Shown here: positions 25,774-34,719 of the stretch, one piece after another
How the letters are laid out: the number at the start of each line of letters is the position of its first letter
Position numbering within the stretch: position 1 is the first letter of the stretch
Assembly (NCBI RefSeq): GCF_001278075.1
Contig: NZ_CP011340.1
Span: forward strand, 7,809,501-7,873,500
Reading direction: 5' to 3'
From: Streptomyces pristinaespiralis
GTDB lineage: Bacteria > Actinomycetota > Actinomycetes > Streptomycetales > Streptomycetaceae
DNA: 64,000 nucleotides
Made by a program: the position numbers and the translations under genes
The notes under the pieces: generated by a model
Told to the model about the DNA's origin: nothing
The model's input: the letters and a program-made list of their open reading frames with translations, nothing else
Database searches by the model: none

Positions 25774-26076
25774 TCAGAAGACGGACGTGGAGCTCGGCAT
25801 GCAGGTCATGCCGGAGCTCGGGTTGTTCGAGCCCAGGCCCAGGGCGCCGACCAGGCCCGGAGTGCCGTCGACCTCCTGGACGGTGCACGCGGAGCTGGTG
25901 ATGCCGTTCTGGTCCGACGCGGCCGGCGCGATGGCGACGGCCGAGCTCGAGGAACCGCCGCCCTCGGAACCGCCGCCGCCCCAGTTGTTGAAGGGCACGA
26001 CGGTGGAGAGCACGGCACGCTCGGGCAGCATCTCGCCGGCCAGAACGTCGAGCTCCTCGAAGCTGATCTGCGACAT
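25774..26076 (-). CDS. RiPP-precursor-like small peptide (100 aa)
   Basis: Starts MSQISFEELDVLAGEMLPER then AVLSTVVPFNNW. The first ~30 residues form an acidic amphipathic leader with an LPERxVLS element like RiPP leaders. A Gly/Ser/Ala-rich spacer (33-55) follows, then a 45-residue tail with two Cys (C64, C92), SSACTVQEVDGTPGLVGALG and LGSNNPSSGMTCMPSSTSVF. No transmembrane helix. Own promoter region with a 9-bp dyad and a strong terminator, so it is a real transcription unit. No LanM, YcaO, radical SAM or protease gene lies beside it. RiPP role is inference. Confidence 0.6.
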   Translation of the reverse strand: MSQISFEELDVLAGEMLPERAVLSTVVPFNNWGGGGSEGGGSSSSAVAIAPAASDQNGITSSACTVQEVDGTPGLVGALGLGSNNPSSGMTCMPSSTSVF

Positions 26077-26130
26077 GGAAGTTCTACCTTTCTGTTTCCT
26101 GCTTCCCGGCCCGCTTCCCCGAGTGGGCCG

Positions 26131-26156
26131 GTGTGTCCATCACGGTGTGGACACAC
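26131..26156. promoter_or_regulatory. 9-bp dyad upstream of the peptide gene
   Basis: GTGTGTCCA (26131-26139) and TGGACACAC (26148-26156) form a perfect dyad with an 8-nt spacer, 55-80 bp before the peptide ATG. Probably an operator for an unlinked regulator. Confidence 0.55.
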
Positions 26157-26470
26157 GGATAACAGCGGCCCCCTGTCATCGGATACGCACCGTCACGCTT
26201 TCTGGCACTCTTCCCCGCAAAGTGGCGAAACGATTTGTCAGCACCCCCCGCCGCCGTGATAACGGAACGGCAACGACGTGAACTTGCGAAAACAGCAGGT
26301 CAGCGTCCCTGCTCCCGGTGGTGGGGCCCCGCGGCGACACACACGCGAAATCAGACGGGCATTCGCCCCTGGGGAGAGGGTCACTCACAGCCCGTCACGA
26401 GGCGACCGGGCACGCCCTCCCGTCCTGGCGGCATGAGCAGCCTCACCCGTCAGCAGAAGCCGAGTGGCCA
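26157..26470. other. Intergenic region upstream of the peptide gene
   Basis: No gene seen. Relatively A+T-rich near 26215-26300, compatible with promoters reading left into the peptide gene. Confidence 0.4.
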
Positions 26471-27118
26471 TCAGGCATCTCTGTGCCGCGTGTGCAGATG
26501 GCCGTCGAGAGGGAAGGCGGGCGGCGTTGCGGGCAGGACCCTGTCGAAGGCGTACCCGCTCTTGTGCGCCACGCGGCACGAGGCCGAGTTGTCCACCTGA
26601 TGCAGAAGATCCAGGCGCTTCAGCCCGCCGGCCCCGAAGGTGTTGAAGGCCCAGGTGGTGAGGACAGCCAGAGCGCGGGGCGCCACACTCCGCCCGCGAG
26701 CGTGCGCCGCGGTCCAATAGCCCACCTCGGCCGCCGGTTTGCCGGGTGTCACTTCCTTGAGGACCAGGTTGGCGACCAGTTGCCCGTGGGCTGCATCGGG
26801 TTGTTCTTCCAGGACCGCGAAGCTGAACCGGTTGCCTGCCGCCCATCCCCGACGCTGGACCCGCACCCACCGGACCGCGTCAGCCTCGCTCTCCACGGCG
26901 GAGCTCGTCCAGCGGCGCAGTACGGGATCCCTGTACGCCGAGACGAGCGCGGAAACGTCGTCCACGCGCCAGGGGCGAAGAACGAGAGAGGGGGCGCACG
27001 GCGTCGCGCCCGCACGCAGTACGACGGTGTCGCTCAGCGGTCGATCGGATTCTGCGTCGTGCCGTTCCGACGCGGCCGATACCCGGCCCACTACCGCTGC
27101 ATGCGAATCGCTGTCCAT
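26471..27118 (-). CDS. GNAT N-acetyltransferase (RimJ/RimL type)
   Basis: A 215-residue GNAT: SLVLRPWRVDDVSALVSAYR, FSFAVLEEQPDAAHGQLVAN, AEVGYWTAAHARGRSVAPRA (acetyl-CoA loop, Q/RxxGRG-like) and DLLHQVDNSASCRVAHKSGY. It likely acetylates a protein terminus or small molecule. Its promoter matches the MerR type (19-bp spacer) and shares 14 bp with the promoter of the MerR gene at 36836-37561, so that regulator may control it at a distance. Confidence 0.85.
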   Translation of the reverse strand: MDSDSHAAVVGRVSAASERHDAESDRPLSDTVVLRAGATPCAPSLVLRPWRVDDVSALVSAYRDPVLRRWTSSAVESEADAVRWVRVQRRGWAAGNRFSFAVLEEQPDAAHGQLVANLVLKEVTPGKPAAEVGYWTAAHARGRSVAPRALAVLTTWAFNTFGAGGLKRLDLLHQVDNSASCRVAHKSGYAFDRVLPATPPAFPLDGHLHTRHRDA

Positions 27119-27123
27119 GCCCC

Positions 27124-27155
27124 CACCTTGGCGTCTCCTCCCAGGGGAGACTCAA
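27124..27155 (-). promoter_or_regulatory. MerR-type promoter of the GNAT gene
   Basis: Read on the minus strand: TTGAGT, a 19-bp spacer with dyad GTCTCC/GGAGAC, then CAAGGT. The 19-bp spacing with a central dyad is the signature of MerR-activated promoters. GAGACGCCAAGGTG recurs exactly at 37596-37609. Confidence 0.6.
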
Positions 27156-27203
27156 GCCCATTCTCCCTGTGACGGTGCCCATGCGCCTCCGGCGGACGGC
27201 AAG

Positions 27204-27255
27204 GTCGGCGGCTCACGTCGGCGGCTGACGTCGGCGGTTCAGGTCGCCGGCTCAC
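27204..27255. repeat. 13-bp tandem repeat, four copies, at a stop codon
   Basis: Four near-identical 13-bp units based on GTCGGCGGCTCAC occupy 27204-27255. The last two overlap the 3' end and stop codon (27239) of the next GNAT gene, so its last residues (GEPAT) are repeat-encoded. Confidence 0.85.
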
Positions 27256-27799
27256 CGGACGGCGTGACCGGGGACCACAGGCCGAACCACTGCTCCGCGC
27301 CGTACTCCTCGAACCGCTCCACCTCGATGAACCCCAGCTTCGCCGCGAGGCGCATCGCGCGGTCGTTGGCGGTCCGGGTGCAGAGCACCACCGGCTCGCC
27401 GGGAAGCGCGTCGGCGAACCAGTCGAGTGCCGCCGTGCACGCCTCTGCGGCGTACCCGTGTCCCCACGCCTGCGGCAGGAGCATGTAGCCGAGCTCGGTC
27501 TCCCCGGCATCCGGACGGATGTGCCCCGGACGCTCTGCGTCGCGCCGATCGAGTGTGATCATGCCGATCATCGTTCCGTCGAGGTCGATCACGAACAGGC
27601 CCTGGCGTCGCCCAGGCACCTCGGGTACCGCGCGTTCGAGCTCGTCACGCGCTCGAGAGCCTCCGATGTAGGTGCCTACCTCCGGCGAGGCGAACAGCTC
27701 GATGAACGCCGCACGGTCCCGGGCCTCGGACTCTCGGAGCACGAGCCGTTCGGTCCTTGTCGGGACAGGGGGCCAGGCGACGGGTCCCGGTTCGGTCAT
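27239..27799 (-). CDS. GNAT N-acetyltransferase
   Basis: A 186-residue GNAT: VPTRTERLVLRESEARDRAA, LFVIDLDGTMIGMITLDRRD, ETELGYMLLPQAWGHGYAAE (QxxGxG/A acetyl-CoA loop) and RAMRLAAKLGFIEVERFEEY. Starts at ATG 27799 (MTEPGP); three upstream codons are also open. It is followed on the same strand by the other GNAT, but a repeat-bearing gap separates them. Substrate unknown. Confidence 0.87.
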   Translation of the reverse strand: MTEPGPVAWPPVPTRTERLVLRESEARDRAAFIELFASPEVGTYIGGSRARDELERAVPEVPGRRQGLFVIDLDGTMIGMITLDRRDAERPGHIRPDAGETELGYMLLPQAWGHGYAAEACTAALDWFADALPGEPVVLCTRTANDRAMRLAAKLGFIEVERFEEYGAEQWFGLWSPVTPSGEPAT

Positions 27800-27946
27800 G
27801 GCGGGCAAGCTATCGCACGCCCGCGAGAGTGATCCGCATCGGAGGGCACCAGATGGGGGAGCCAGGGCACCGAAGTCCCGGGGCTATTACGGCAGTTGGC
27901 GTCGTCCTCCCGGATGGCCGCCCACCCGAAGTCACGCGAGCACCGG

Positions 27947-28225
27947 TCACCGGGTCTTCCTGCGGTCGTACGCCATGGTCGACAGCGGCACCACCAGGCC
28001 GGCCCAGAAGAGGAGTTCGGGCACGCTCCGGCCGGTCCACGGGATCTGGGAGATCAGCAGTGCGCAGAGCGTCGTCCACGCCGCCTGCCCCAGCACGATC
28101 CGGGCCCAGCGGCCGCGACGTACGAGGGAACGGATGTTGAGCTCCGCCCACCACTTGCCGGAGGTCGAAGAACGCGCGGCCTGTGGTCAAGGCCCCGTAA
28201 CCCAGCGCGGACACCAGGGAGCAAG
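27947..28225 (-). pseudogene. Small membrane protein, frameshifted remnant
   Basis: One minus-strand frame reads LVSALGYGALTTGRAFFD; after a shift near 28158 another reads TSGKWWAELNIRSLVRRGRW, ARIVLGQAAWTTLCALLISQ, IPWTGRSVPELLFWAGLVVP and LSTMAYDRRKTR, then stops at 27947-27949. The two halves read as one small protein with at least two hydrophobic segments, broken by an indel. Family not recognised. Confidence 0.55.
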
Positions 28226-28434
28226 TAACTCACCGACAGTTCCGCGGGCTTGACCCTTGCGGCGGGTGGCGGGGTCTCGCTCGGCTACGGCGAGTACGGT
28301 ACTTCTACGTCCCTCTGGGGCCCATGCGGCTCGGCTGCACGGCGCTCGTGGAGATCAAGTACTGGTGGCCGTCGGGCTCACCTCGGCGCTACCCCTACCA
28401 CCGGAACCCGGGCTCTCAGCGGTCTGCACTTCTA

Positions 28435-28504
28435 CGGCCTGCGGCCTGCGGTCTACGGCCTGCGGTCTGCGGCCTGCGGCCTGCGGCCTGCGGTCTACGG
28501 TCTA
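28435..28504. repeat. 7-bp tandem repeat (CGGYCTR), ten copies, ending at a stop codon
   Basis: Ten units (CGGCCTG, CGGTCTA or CGGTCTG) run without gaps. The last unit contains the TAG stop (28502-28504, minus strand) of the MmyB-type regulator. Confidence 0.92.
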
Positions 28505-29332
28505 AGGGATCAGCGTCCGCAGGGCGTCGGCGGAGCCGCGGTCGTTCGGGGTGTAGAACTCCAGGCGGTGGTCGGGGCTGTCGGGTTGGAGCCAGACCTG
28601 GTAGGTGACGCTGAGAGCGCCGGCGGTCGGGTGCTGGATGTGCATGGCGGCGGTGGTGCAGTCTCGGACGTCGCCCGTTGCCCACAGTCCGGCGAACGTG
28701 TCGCTGCCCATCATGATCTCGCCGAGCAGAGCGGCAAGCCGCGCGTCGGTGGGGTAGCGGCCCGCGGTGAGCCTCAGGTAGCCGACGTGGATCTCGGCCA
28801 GCTCGGACCAGTTGCGGTAGAAGTCGCGCGCGAGCGGGTCCAGGAAGAACGCCCGCGGGACGGACGGTCGCCGGTCGGGGTCCTGCGGGGTGTCGAACGC
28901 CATGCCGTCGCCCATCAGGGCGTGCCCGGCGCGGTTCCAGTCCAGGATGTCCCCGCGACGGCCGAGGAGGACCGCGGGCGTGGCCTGGTCCAGGGCGGCA
29001 AGGAGGGCGAGGACGCGCTCGTGCGGCGTCTCGGCCGGGGGCTCGCTCAGGCCGGAACGGCCCGACTGCCGGGCGAGATTGTGCAGGTGGGCGCTCTCCA
29101 CCTCGTCCAGCCGCAGCACGCGCGCCAGCGCGTCCAGCACCTGCTCTGAGGCGGACTCGGCCAGCCCCTGCTCCAGGCGCGTGTAGTAGCCGGCGCTGAC
29201 CCCGGCGAGCTGAGCCAGCTCCTCGCGCCGGAGCCCGGGGACACGGCGCGAGGTGCCGTACGTGCGCAGCCCGATCTCGGCGGGTGTGATCCGGTCCCGA
29301 CGGTTCTTCAGAAACGCTCCCAGGCTCTCCAT
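28502..29332 (-). CDS. Helix-turn-helix regulator with MmyB-type ligand-binding domain
   Basis: A 276-residue protein: VPGLRREELAQLAGVSAGYY, TRLEQGLAESASEQVLDALA (XRE-type HTH), then a C-terminal domain with PAVLLGRRGDILDWNRAGHA and HVGYLRLTAGRYPTDARLAA typical of MmyB-like domains that bind lipid-like ligands. Divergent from the MFS exporter gene, a very common pairing in actinobacteria, implying drug- or metabolite-responsive control of export. Stop codon lies inside the 7-bp repeat. Confidence 0.9.
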   Translation of the reverse strand: MESLGAFLKNRRDRITPAEIGLRTYGTSRRVPGLRREELAQLAGVSAGYYTRLEQGLAESASEQVLDALARVLRLDEVESAHLHNLARQSGRSGLSEPPAETPHERVLALLAALDQATPAVLLGRRGDILDWNRAGHALMGDGMAFDTPQDPDRRPSVPRAFFLDPLARDFYRNWSELAEIHVGYLRLTAGRYPTDARLAALLGEIMMGSDTFAGLWATGDVRDCTTAAMHIQHPTAGALSVTYQVWLQPDSPDHRLEFYTPNDRGSADALRTLIP

Positions 29333-29440
29333 GTCCTCGACGGTAGGTCGTGGATCCCGCCGGTGGTTCCGCTGAGGGTGTACCTGCCGGGTGTACCCAC
29401 AGGGGTGGGATGGCTGGGGGGCGCGCCGGCGCCGAGCGTG

Positions 29441-31006
29441 ATGGCCATGACGACGAAGAAGACGCACAAGCAGCGAGAGCGCACGCATGCGGCATCCGCC
29501 GGACGGTCGGATGTCCGCTCCTGGCTCGGCCTGCTGGTGGTTCTCGGTCCGGTCCTCCTGGTCTCCATGGACGGGTCGATCCTCTTCCTGGCGATGCCGC
29601 GGGTATCCCAGGCCCTCACCCCGACCGCCGACCAGGCACTGTGGATCCTGGACGGCTACGGCTTCGCCGTCGGCTCCCTGCTGATCGCGTTCGGCAACAT
29701 CGGCGACCGGTACGGACGGCTGCGGCTGCTGACCGTCGGCGCGGCCACCTTCGGGCTGGCCTCCACCGCGGCGGCGTTCGCCTCGACACCGGAACTGCTG
29801 ATCGTGTGCCGGGTACTGATGGGTGTCGCCGGTGCCACCCTGCTGCCCTCGGCGCTTGCCGTGCTGAGCGAGTTGTTCCCCGAGCCGCGTCGCCGGGCAC
29901 GGGCCATCGGGATCTTCGCGGCCGCGTTCGCCGCCGGGTTCGCGGTCGGTCCGGTCGTCGGTGGGCTGCTGCTGGAGCGGTTCTGGTGGGGCTCGGTGTT
30001 CCTGGTGAACCTGCCGGTCATCGCCCTGTTCCTGGCCTTCGCGCCGGTGCTGCTCGGCGAGGTCCGCGCCGCTCTCCCCGGACGCGTCGACGCGCTCAGC
30101 GTCCTTACCTCGGCGGCCGGGCTGCTGTTCACCATCTACGGCCTGAAGCATCTGGCTGCCGACGGGATCGCCGTCCTGCCGGTCGGCGCGATGGCCGGCG
30201 GTGCTGCCCTGCTGATCTGGTTCGCGGCCCGACAGCGCCGGCTCGTCCACCCGCTGATCGATTTTTCGCTCTTCCGGGACCGTGTCTTCACCATCGCGAT
30301 CATCACCGGGCTGCTGCCGCTGGCCGCCTGGTCGGCAGCCGCCTACCTGGCCGGGATCTACCTGCAGTCCGTCCTCGACCTGGACGTCCTGCACGCCGCG
30401 CTGCTGGCTCTGCCCGGAGCAGCGGTCCTCACCGTCACCTCCGTCGTCGTCCCGGGGATCGTCGACCGCGTCGGCAAGCGGGCCGTGCTGGTCACCGGGC
30501 ACTTCGCCATCGCCGCCGGCCTGCTGGCGCTGCTCGCCACCACCGCCACCGGCGGCATCGGCTGGTACATCGCCTCCACCGCCGTCGCCGGGATCGGCTA
30601 CGGCATCTCCTTCGCGGTGGTCGCCGACACCGCGGTCGGCGCGGTCCCCGCGGAGCGGGCCGGAGCGGCCGGCGCCATCGCCGAGACCAGCAACGAGATG
30701 GGCAACGCCCTGGGTATCGCGCTCCTCGGATCGCTGGCCGCGCTCGTCTTCCGCCTGCAGGGCCCCGACCTGGCTCCCACCCTCGACGAAACCCTCCAGC
30801 TCCCGGGCCTCGGCGCGGCGGTGGCCGCGGAGGCCAAGGCGGCCTTCGTGACCGGCCTGCACATCGTCGCGATCACCACGAGCGCGCTGCACGCGGCCCT
30901 CGGCGCGGTGGCCCTGCGCCGGCTCCCGAAGGGGGAGTCGGGCGGCACGCCCGAGGCCTCGGCCGATCCCGTGCCCACCTCGGACCACCTGGAGACCAAG
31001 GCCTGA
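29441..31006 (+). CDS. MFS multidrug exporter, 14-TM (DHA2) type
   Basis: About 521 residues with 14 predicted helices. First helices contain LVVLGPVLLVSMDGSILFLA and the motif A loop FGNIGDRYGRLRLL; motif C-like VGPVVGGLLLERFWWGSVFL marks an antiporter. QacA/SmvA-like drug exporters share this layout. Two ATGs (29441, 29447) lie at the start without a clear ribosome binding site; a leaderless mRNA is possible. Probably controlled by the divergent MmyB-type regulator. Confidence 0.9.
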   Translation: MAMTTKKTHKQRERTHAASAGRSDVRSWLGLLVVLGPVLLVSMDGSILFLAMPRVSQALTPTADQALWILDGYGFAVGSLLIAFGNIGDRYGRLRLLTVGAATFGLASTAAAFASTPELLIVCRVLMGVAGATLLPSALAVLSELFPEPRRRARAIGIFAAAFAAGFAVGPVVGGLLLERFWWGSVFLVNLPVIALFLAFAPVLLGEVRAALPGRVDALSVLTSAAGLLFTIYGLKHLAADGIAVLPVGAMAGGAALLIWFAARQRRLVHPLIDFSLFRDRVFTIAIITGLLPLAAWSAAAYLAGIYLQSVLDLDVLHAALLALPGAAVLTVTSVVVPGIVDRVGKRAVLVTGHFAIAAGLLALLATTATGGIGWYIASTAVAGIGYGISFAVVADTAVGAVPAERAGAAGAIAETSNEMGNALGIALLGSLAALVFRLQGPDLAPTLDETLQLPGLGAAVAAEAKAAFVTGLHIVAITTSALHAALGAVALRRLPKGESGGTPEASADPVPTSDHLETKA

Positions 31007-31438
31007 CGACGTCCGTCCCGGTCCCATACATTTCCCGCGCTCGGCCGCCGACACCGTGACCAGTCCGGCCACGTGCCGCACGCCGCGAACGTGAGAACGG
31101 AGCCGAGCGCGGACTCGTCCCCCGCGCCGGTGAGCCGACGGCTTCCCGCGGCCCGCGCGGGCCAAGGCAGGGGTGCCGACAACCATGCCGGTGCGCGGCG
31201 GCCGGCTCCGCTCCGCTGACGTGTGCCCGGGCCCGCGACACCCCCCGTGTTGAGCGCGGCGCGGACCCGGGATCGGTGTCCAGTCTGTCGGCCCGGCCAT
31301 AAAATTGGAAGCTATTTCTAGAAAAGCATTCCAGAAGATCGAGGAGCCCCGCTGCCGGGTCCGGGCGACCACCGGTTAACCTGCGCGGAAGCCGCGGCGG
31401 AGCACTCGCCCGGCAAGGACGGACAAGGACGGCGGATC
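31007..31438. other. Intergenic with an A+T-rich palindrome
   Basis: No gene seen. It holds the 28-bp imperfect palindrome at 31306-31333, one of the few A+T-rich patches in the window, about 105 bp before the TetR gene. Confidence 0.5.
31306..31333. promoter_or_regulatory. 28-bp imperfect palindrome, candidate TetR operator
   Basis: Centre TTTCTAGAAA (31315-31324) is a perfect 10-bp palindrome; outer arms TGGAA and TTCCA also match, with partial pairing between. Length and symmetry suit a TetR dimer-pair site. Confidence 0.55.
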
Positions 31439-32032
31439 ATGAGCCCGAAGCAGCAGCGCGGCGAGGTGACCGCTGATCTGCTTCTTCAGGCCGCGCTGCG
31501 GGTGTTCGTGGAGCAGGGCGAGCAGAAGGTGACCGTCAACGCGGTCTGCCAGGCCAGCGGGGTGAGCCTCGGCAGCCTCTACCACCACTTCGGCAGCATC
31601 GACGGCCTGTTCGTGGCGCTCGGCCACCGCTGGCTGGGCCGCATGCTCGAGGAGTTGACCGGCTCCCTCGTGGGCGCCCGTGACGCCCGCTCCGGCATCG
31701 AGGCCGTGGTGGCGGCGTATCTGCGGTTCACCCAGGAGCACCGGGACGCGGCCCTGTTCCTGCACTCGTCCTACGCCGAGCGTTACGGCTGGGCGCAGGG
31801 TCGCGCGATCCGCGACGCCCAGGAGGCCCGACTGTCCCCGGTCGCCGCGTGGCTCGACCCGCTGGTTGCCGCCGGGGAGATCGCGCCGCTGCCCCAGCCG
31901 CTCGTCGAGTCGCTGATCCTCGGCCCGGTCGTCGCCGTCGCCCGACGCTGGCTCGCGGGCTACGGCGACGTCGATCTCGACGAGGCGGCGAGGGTCCTCC
32001 CGGACCGTATCTGGCAGGCCCTGCGCCCCTAG
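31439..32032 (+). CDS. TetR-family transcriptional regulator
   Basis: A 197-residue protein: LLLQAALRVFVEQGEQKVTV, NAVCQASGVSLGSLYHHFGS (HTH) and a helical C-terminus with PLPQPLVESLILGPVVAVAR and GDVDLDEAARVLPDRIWQAL. Stands alone between the MFS and LLM genes. A degraded second copy of its C-terminus lies at 52022-52190. Ligand unknown. Confidence 0.88.
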   Translation: MSPKQQRGEVTADLLLQAALRVFVEQGEQKVTVNAVCQASGVSLGSLYHHFGSIDGLFVALGHRWLGRMLEELTGSLVGARDARSGIEAVVAAYLRFTQEHRDAALFLHSSYAERYGWAQGRAIRDAQEARLSPVAAWLDPLVAAGEIAPLPQPLVESLILGPVVAVARRWLAGYGDVDLDEAARVLPDRIWQALRP

Positions 32033-32210
32033 CCACGCGTACGGAACGGGCACAACCGGCGCCGCGCGGCCGGGTGTGCCTGGTCCCGTACCGGCCATGT
32101 GCGTCGCGACGCCCGGCGCCGGTCAGTCCTTTCGGGAGAGGCCCGCCGCGGTGACCCTGACGACGGCATGGCGCAGGAGCACGCGGGTCGCTCCGTCCGA
32201 GCAGGTCGGG

Positions 32211-33260
32211 TCAGGTGAACGCGGGCATGAGGTGCTCGTGGATGAGGCGTAGTTGGGTGTCGACGTCGGCCACGCCGTCGAGTTCACGGCCCGTGAAGGT
32301 GCGCACCATTCGGCTGTCGGTGACGGCGCAGATGATGTGGTTGACCCCGCTGGGGGCGATCTGGGTGCGGATCTTCTCCGCACACTCGGCCGGTGTGCCC
32401 GCGACGGACAGCCGCTCGGCGACCTCCGGTGTGGTGAGCTCGATGCCCCTGGCCAGGTCGCCTGCGCCGATCGCCTCGATCACGGGCTTCAGCTCGGCGG
32501 GATCGACGCCGTTGCGCAGGAGTTGTTTCTCAGGCATGGAGGAGGCGTAGATGCCGACCATGCTGCGAGCCGCCTCCTTCGCTCGCTCTGAGTCGTGCCC
32601 GGTGGCGAACACCACCCAGGCGCCGATATCGAGGGAGCGCCAGTCCTTGCCCGCGCGTTCTGCTCCCGCTCTGATGTGGCTGACGGCGTACTCGTAGGCC
32701 TCGGCCGTGTAACTGAGCGCGTGGTGGCATCCGTCGGAGAGTTCGCCGGCGGCCTCGAAGGACTTGGGGCCCCGCATGGCGCCCAGCTTGAGAGGCACGC
32801 GCTCCTGGACCGGGCGGGCGAAGGTGAACAGGCTCTCGTAGGTGTAGAACTCGCCCTGATGGGTGATGACGCCCTCGTCCAGCAGGGTCCGCACGACATG
32901 CAGTGCTTCTTTGACGCGGGACAGGGGGCGGGTGCGGGTCCAGTCGATGCCGTACTGGGCGAGGAGGCCGAAGTTGCCGCTGGACAGCACTGCTTCGGCC
33001 CGGCCGCCGGAGAGTTCGTCGAGCGTTGCCAGCGCCTGCGCGATCAGTGTGGGCTCCCGCAGGGTGACCGGTGAAACGCTCGGTCCGAGGCGGATGGTGC
33101 TGGTCTGTCCGGCAGCCACGGCGAACAGCAGCCACAGGTCCTTGTGCCAGGTCTCGTCGGCGGCGTAACAGGCGTGGAAGCCCAGTTCGTCGGCGAGCCT
33201 GATGGACGCCAACGACTCCTGTAACGGGTAGTCGGGTAACAGCGCGTAGCTGAACTTCAT
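32211..33260 (-). CDS. LLM-class (F420/FMN) oxidoreductase
   Basis: A 349-residue luciferase-like protein: MKFSYALLPDYPLQESLASI, ADELGFHACYAADETWHKDL, STIRLGPSVSPVTLREPTLI, ATLDELSGGRAEAVLSSGNF and AGTPAECAEKIRTQIAPSGV. Closest in pattern to methylenetetrahydromethanopterin reductase-like, F420-dependent members. Monocistronic. Cofactor and substrate cannot be fixed from sequence. Confidence 0.87.
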   Translation of the reverse strand: MKFSYALLPDYPLQESLASIRLADELGFHACYAADETWHKDLWLLFAVAAGQTSTIRLGPSVSPVTLREPTLIAQALATLDELSGGRAEAVLSSGNFGLLAQYGIDWTRTRPLSRVKEALHVVRTLLDEGVITHQGEFYTYESLFTFARPVQERVPLKLGAMRGPKSFEAAGELSDGCHHALSYTAEAYEYAVSHIRAGAERAGKDWRSLDIGAWVVFATGHDSERAKEAARSMVGIYASSMPEKQLLRNGVDPAELKPVIEAIGAGDLARGIELTTPEVAERLSVAGTPAECAEKIRTQIAPSGVNHIICAVTDSRMVRTFTGRELDGVADVDTQLRLIHEHLMPAFT

Positions 33261-33433
33261 GTGCGGGCCCTCCTCGGTCCCGGCCGTACGGCCGGTGATC
33301 AGCGATCGGGTCACTCGGCAAACAAGTCTGGCAGCTGACGGGTGCTTGTCCATATCGCAACCGGCACGGCGGTGATCCTCGTGCACACGACGTGAGGTGA
33401 AGGGCTGGGGACCGGTGGGCCAGGTGCCGACGT

Positions 33434-33472
33434 CGCGAAGACCCCGGGCGGAAGAGCGCCGGGGCCTTCGCG
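33434..33472 (-). terminator. Hairpin at the end of the decayed hydroxylase gene
   Basis: A 14-bp stem (33434-33447 with 33459-33472, one G-U wobble in minus-strand RNA) with an 11-nt loop directly follows the hydroxylase remnant on the minus strand. Confidence 0.7.
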
Positions 33473-33485
33473 TTGGCTCTGACCA

Positions 33486-34719
33486 GAGTCGTCCGCGCGA
33501 TGCCACATGAGCTTCACGGGCTTGCCGATCTTCTGGGACACCTCGACCGCCTCCAGCGCGGTTTGCCGGCGATCGCTTCCTTCGCGACGATCGGCGCCTT
33601 GAGGCTCGACCAGATCTCGGCACGGTCCGGACGCACGTCGGCTATCGCGCAGCTCGGTTCCAGCGCGCTGTTGCTGCGGAAGTGGAAAGTGAACGTCTCC
33701 TCCACGCTCGGAGTCAGCGGCGGCAGACCGAGCGGCAGTTCGGCTGCCTTCAGCTCCTTCAGCACGGATGCGTCGGACTTGCCGTGGGCGCGCCCGGGTT
33801 TCCATGACACCCGCAGGGCACGTACGGCGTCGATGCACTGGCCGAAGGTGGCCGCGCGCACCGCCATCCCGGTCGATATCACGGCGACGTCGGTGACGCC
33901 GGGCATGGAGCTGACCTCTTGCAGGTTGGACACCGCTTTGACCTTGCCGTTGATCGTCGGTGGACGGCACACCATCGTGGGGAGGGCGTCCGGGATGTTG
34001 AGGTCGAGCGTGAGCTTCTTGCGTCCGGTGACCGCTGCGAGGGCGTCGGTGCGGCTGTGCGGCTTTCCGATGAAGGTGAACATGTCGCGCGGCTTGAGGC
34101 CGACGGTCACCTGCTCGGTTCGTACGCCGGCGGCCTTGCTGGACAGTGCCCCGATGTCGGCGCTCCGGTTCCCGGGACCGGTGACCGTTCCCGCCTTCAG
34201 GGTCAACTCGGTGACAGAGGTGCCCCATTCGGCCGCTGCCGCACGGAGCAGCCGGTTGCGGGCGATGGCGGCGGCGACCCGGACGGGGGTGTAGGTCGAG
34301 AATGTCGTGTTCGATCCGCCGGTGAGCTGATTGAACAGCAGCTCCGGTCGCGCGTCGGCCAGCGTGACGTGCACCCGTGCGAGGGGTACGTCGAGTTCCT
34401 CGGCGATCAGCATGGCCGTCGACGTGGTGATGCCCTGCCCCACCTCGGCGCGGGGCAACGCGAAGGACACGGTGCCGTCCGTGTTCACCTCGACCGTGAT
34501 CAGGCCGGACGTCGGCGCGGCCGCAGCCGTCATCACCTCGTTGAGATCGATCAGTTCGGTGATCTCCGGTGACGGGACGTCCGCCTGTGCCTCGGGCGGA
34601 GCGACGAGTCGGGCCGCGGTCAGCAAGGTCGGAGCGGCCAGTACGTATCCGAGGAACCGGCGCCTGGCCAACGGCTGCGGAACGGATTCCTGTTGCGACG
34701 AGCTATCAGTGCCTGTCAC
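33486..34719 (-). pseudogene. Molybdenum hydroxylase large subunit (isoquinoline 1-oxidoreductase beta-like), truncated
   Basis: GTG 34719 has GGAGG 6 nt upstream. A Tat-type signal (LARRRFLGYVLAAPTLLTAA) leads into the molybdopterin-binding chain: SFALPRAEVGQGITTSTAML, FNQLTGGSNTTFSTYTPVRV, IPDALPTMVCRPPTINGKVK, and SALEPSCAIADVRPDRAEIW. After SSLKAPIVAKEAIAGK the frame breaks; EAVEVSQKIGKPVKLMWHRA continues in another frame with about 20 residues missing, and nothing follows RADDS. Intact relatives are >700 residues. No iron-sulfur subunit nearby. Confidence 0.82.

Noticed and set aside
28502..31372. 956-codon minus frame covering the MmyB-type regulator and the MFS region
   Set aside because: Only the last 276 codons (from ATG 29332) look like protein; the rest is antisense to the exporter.
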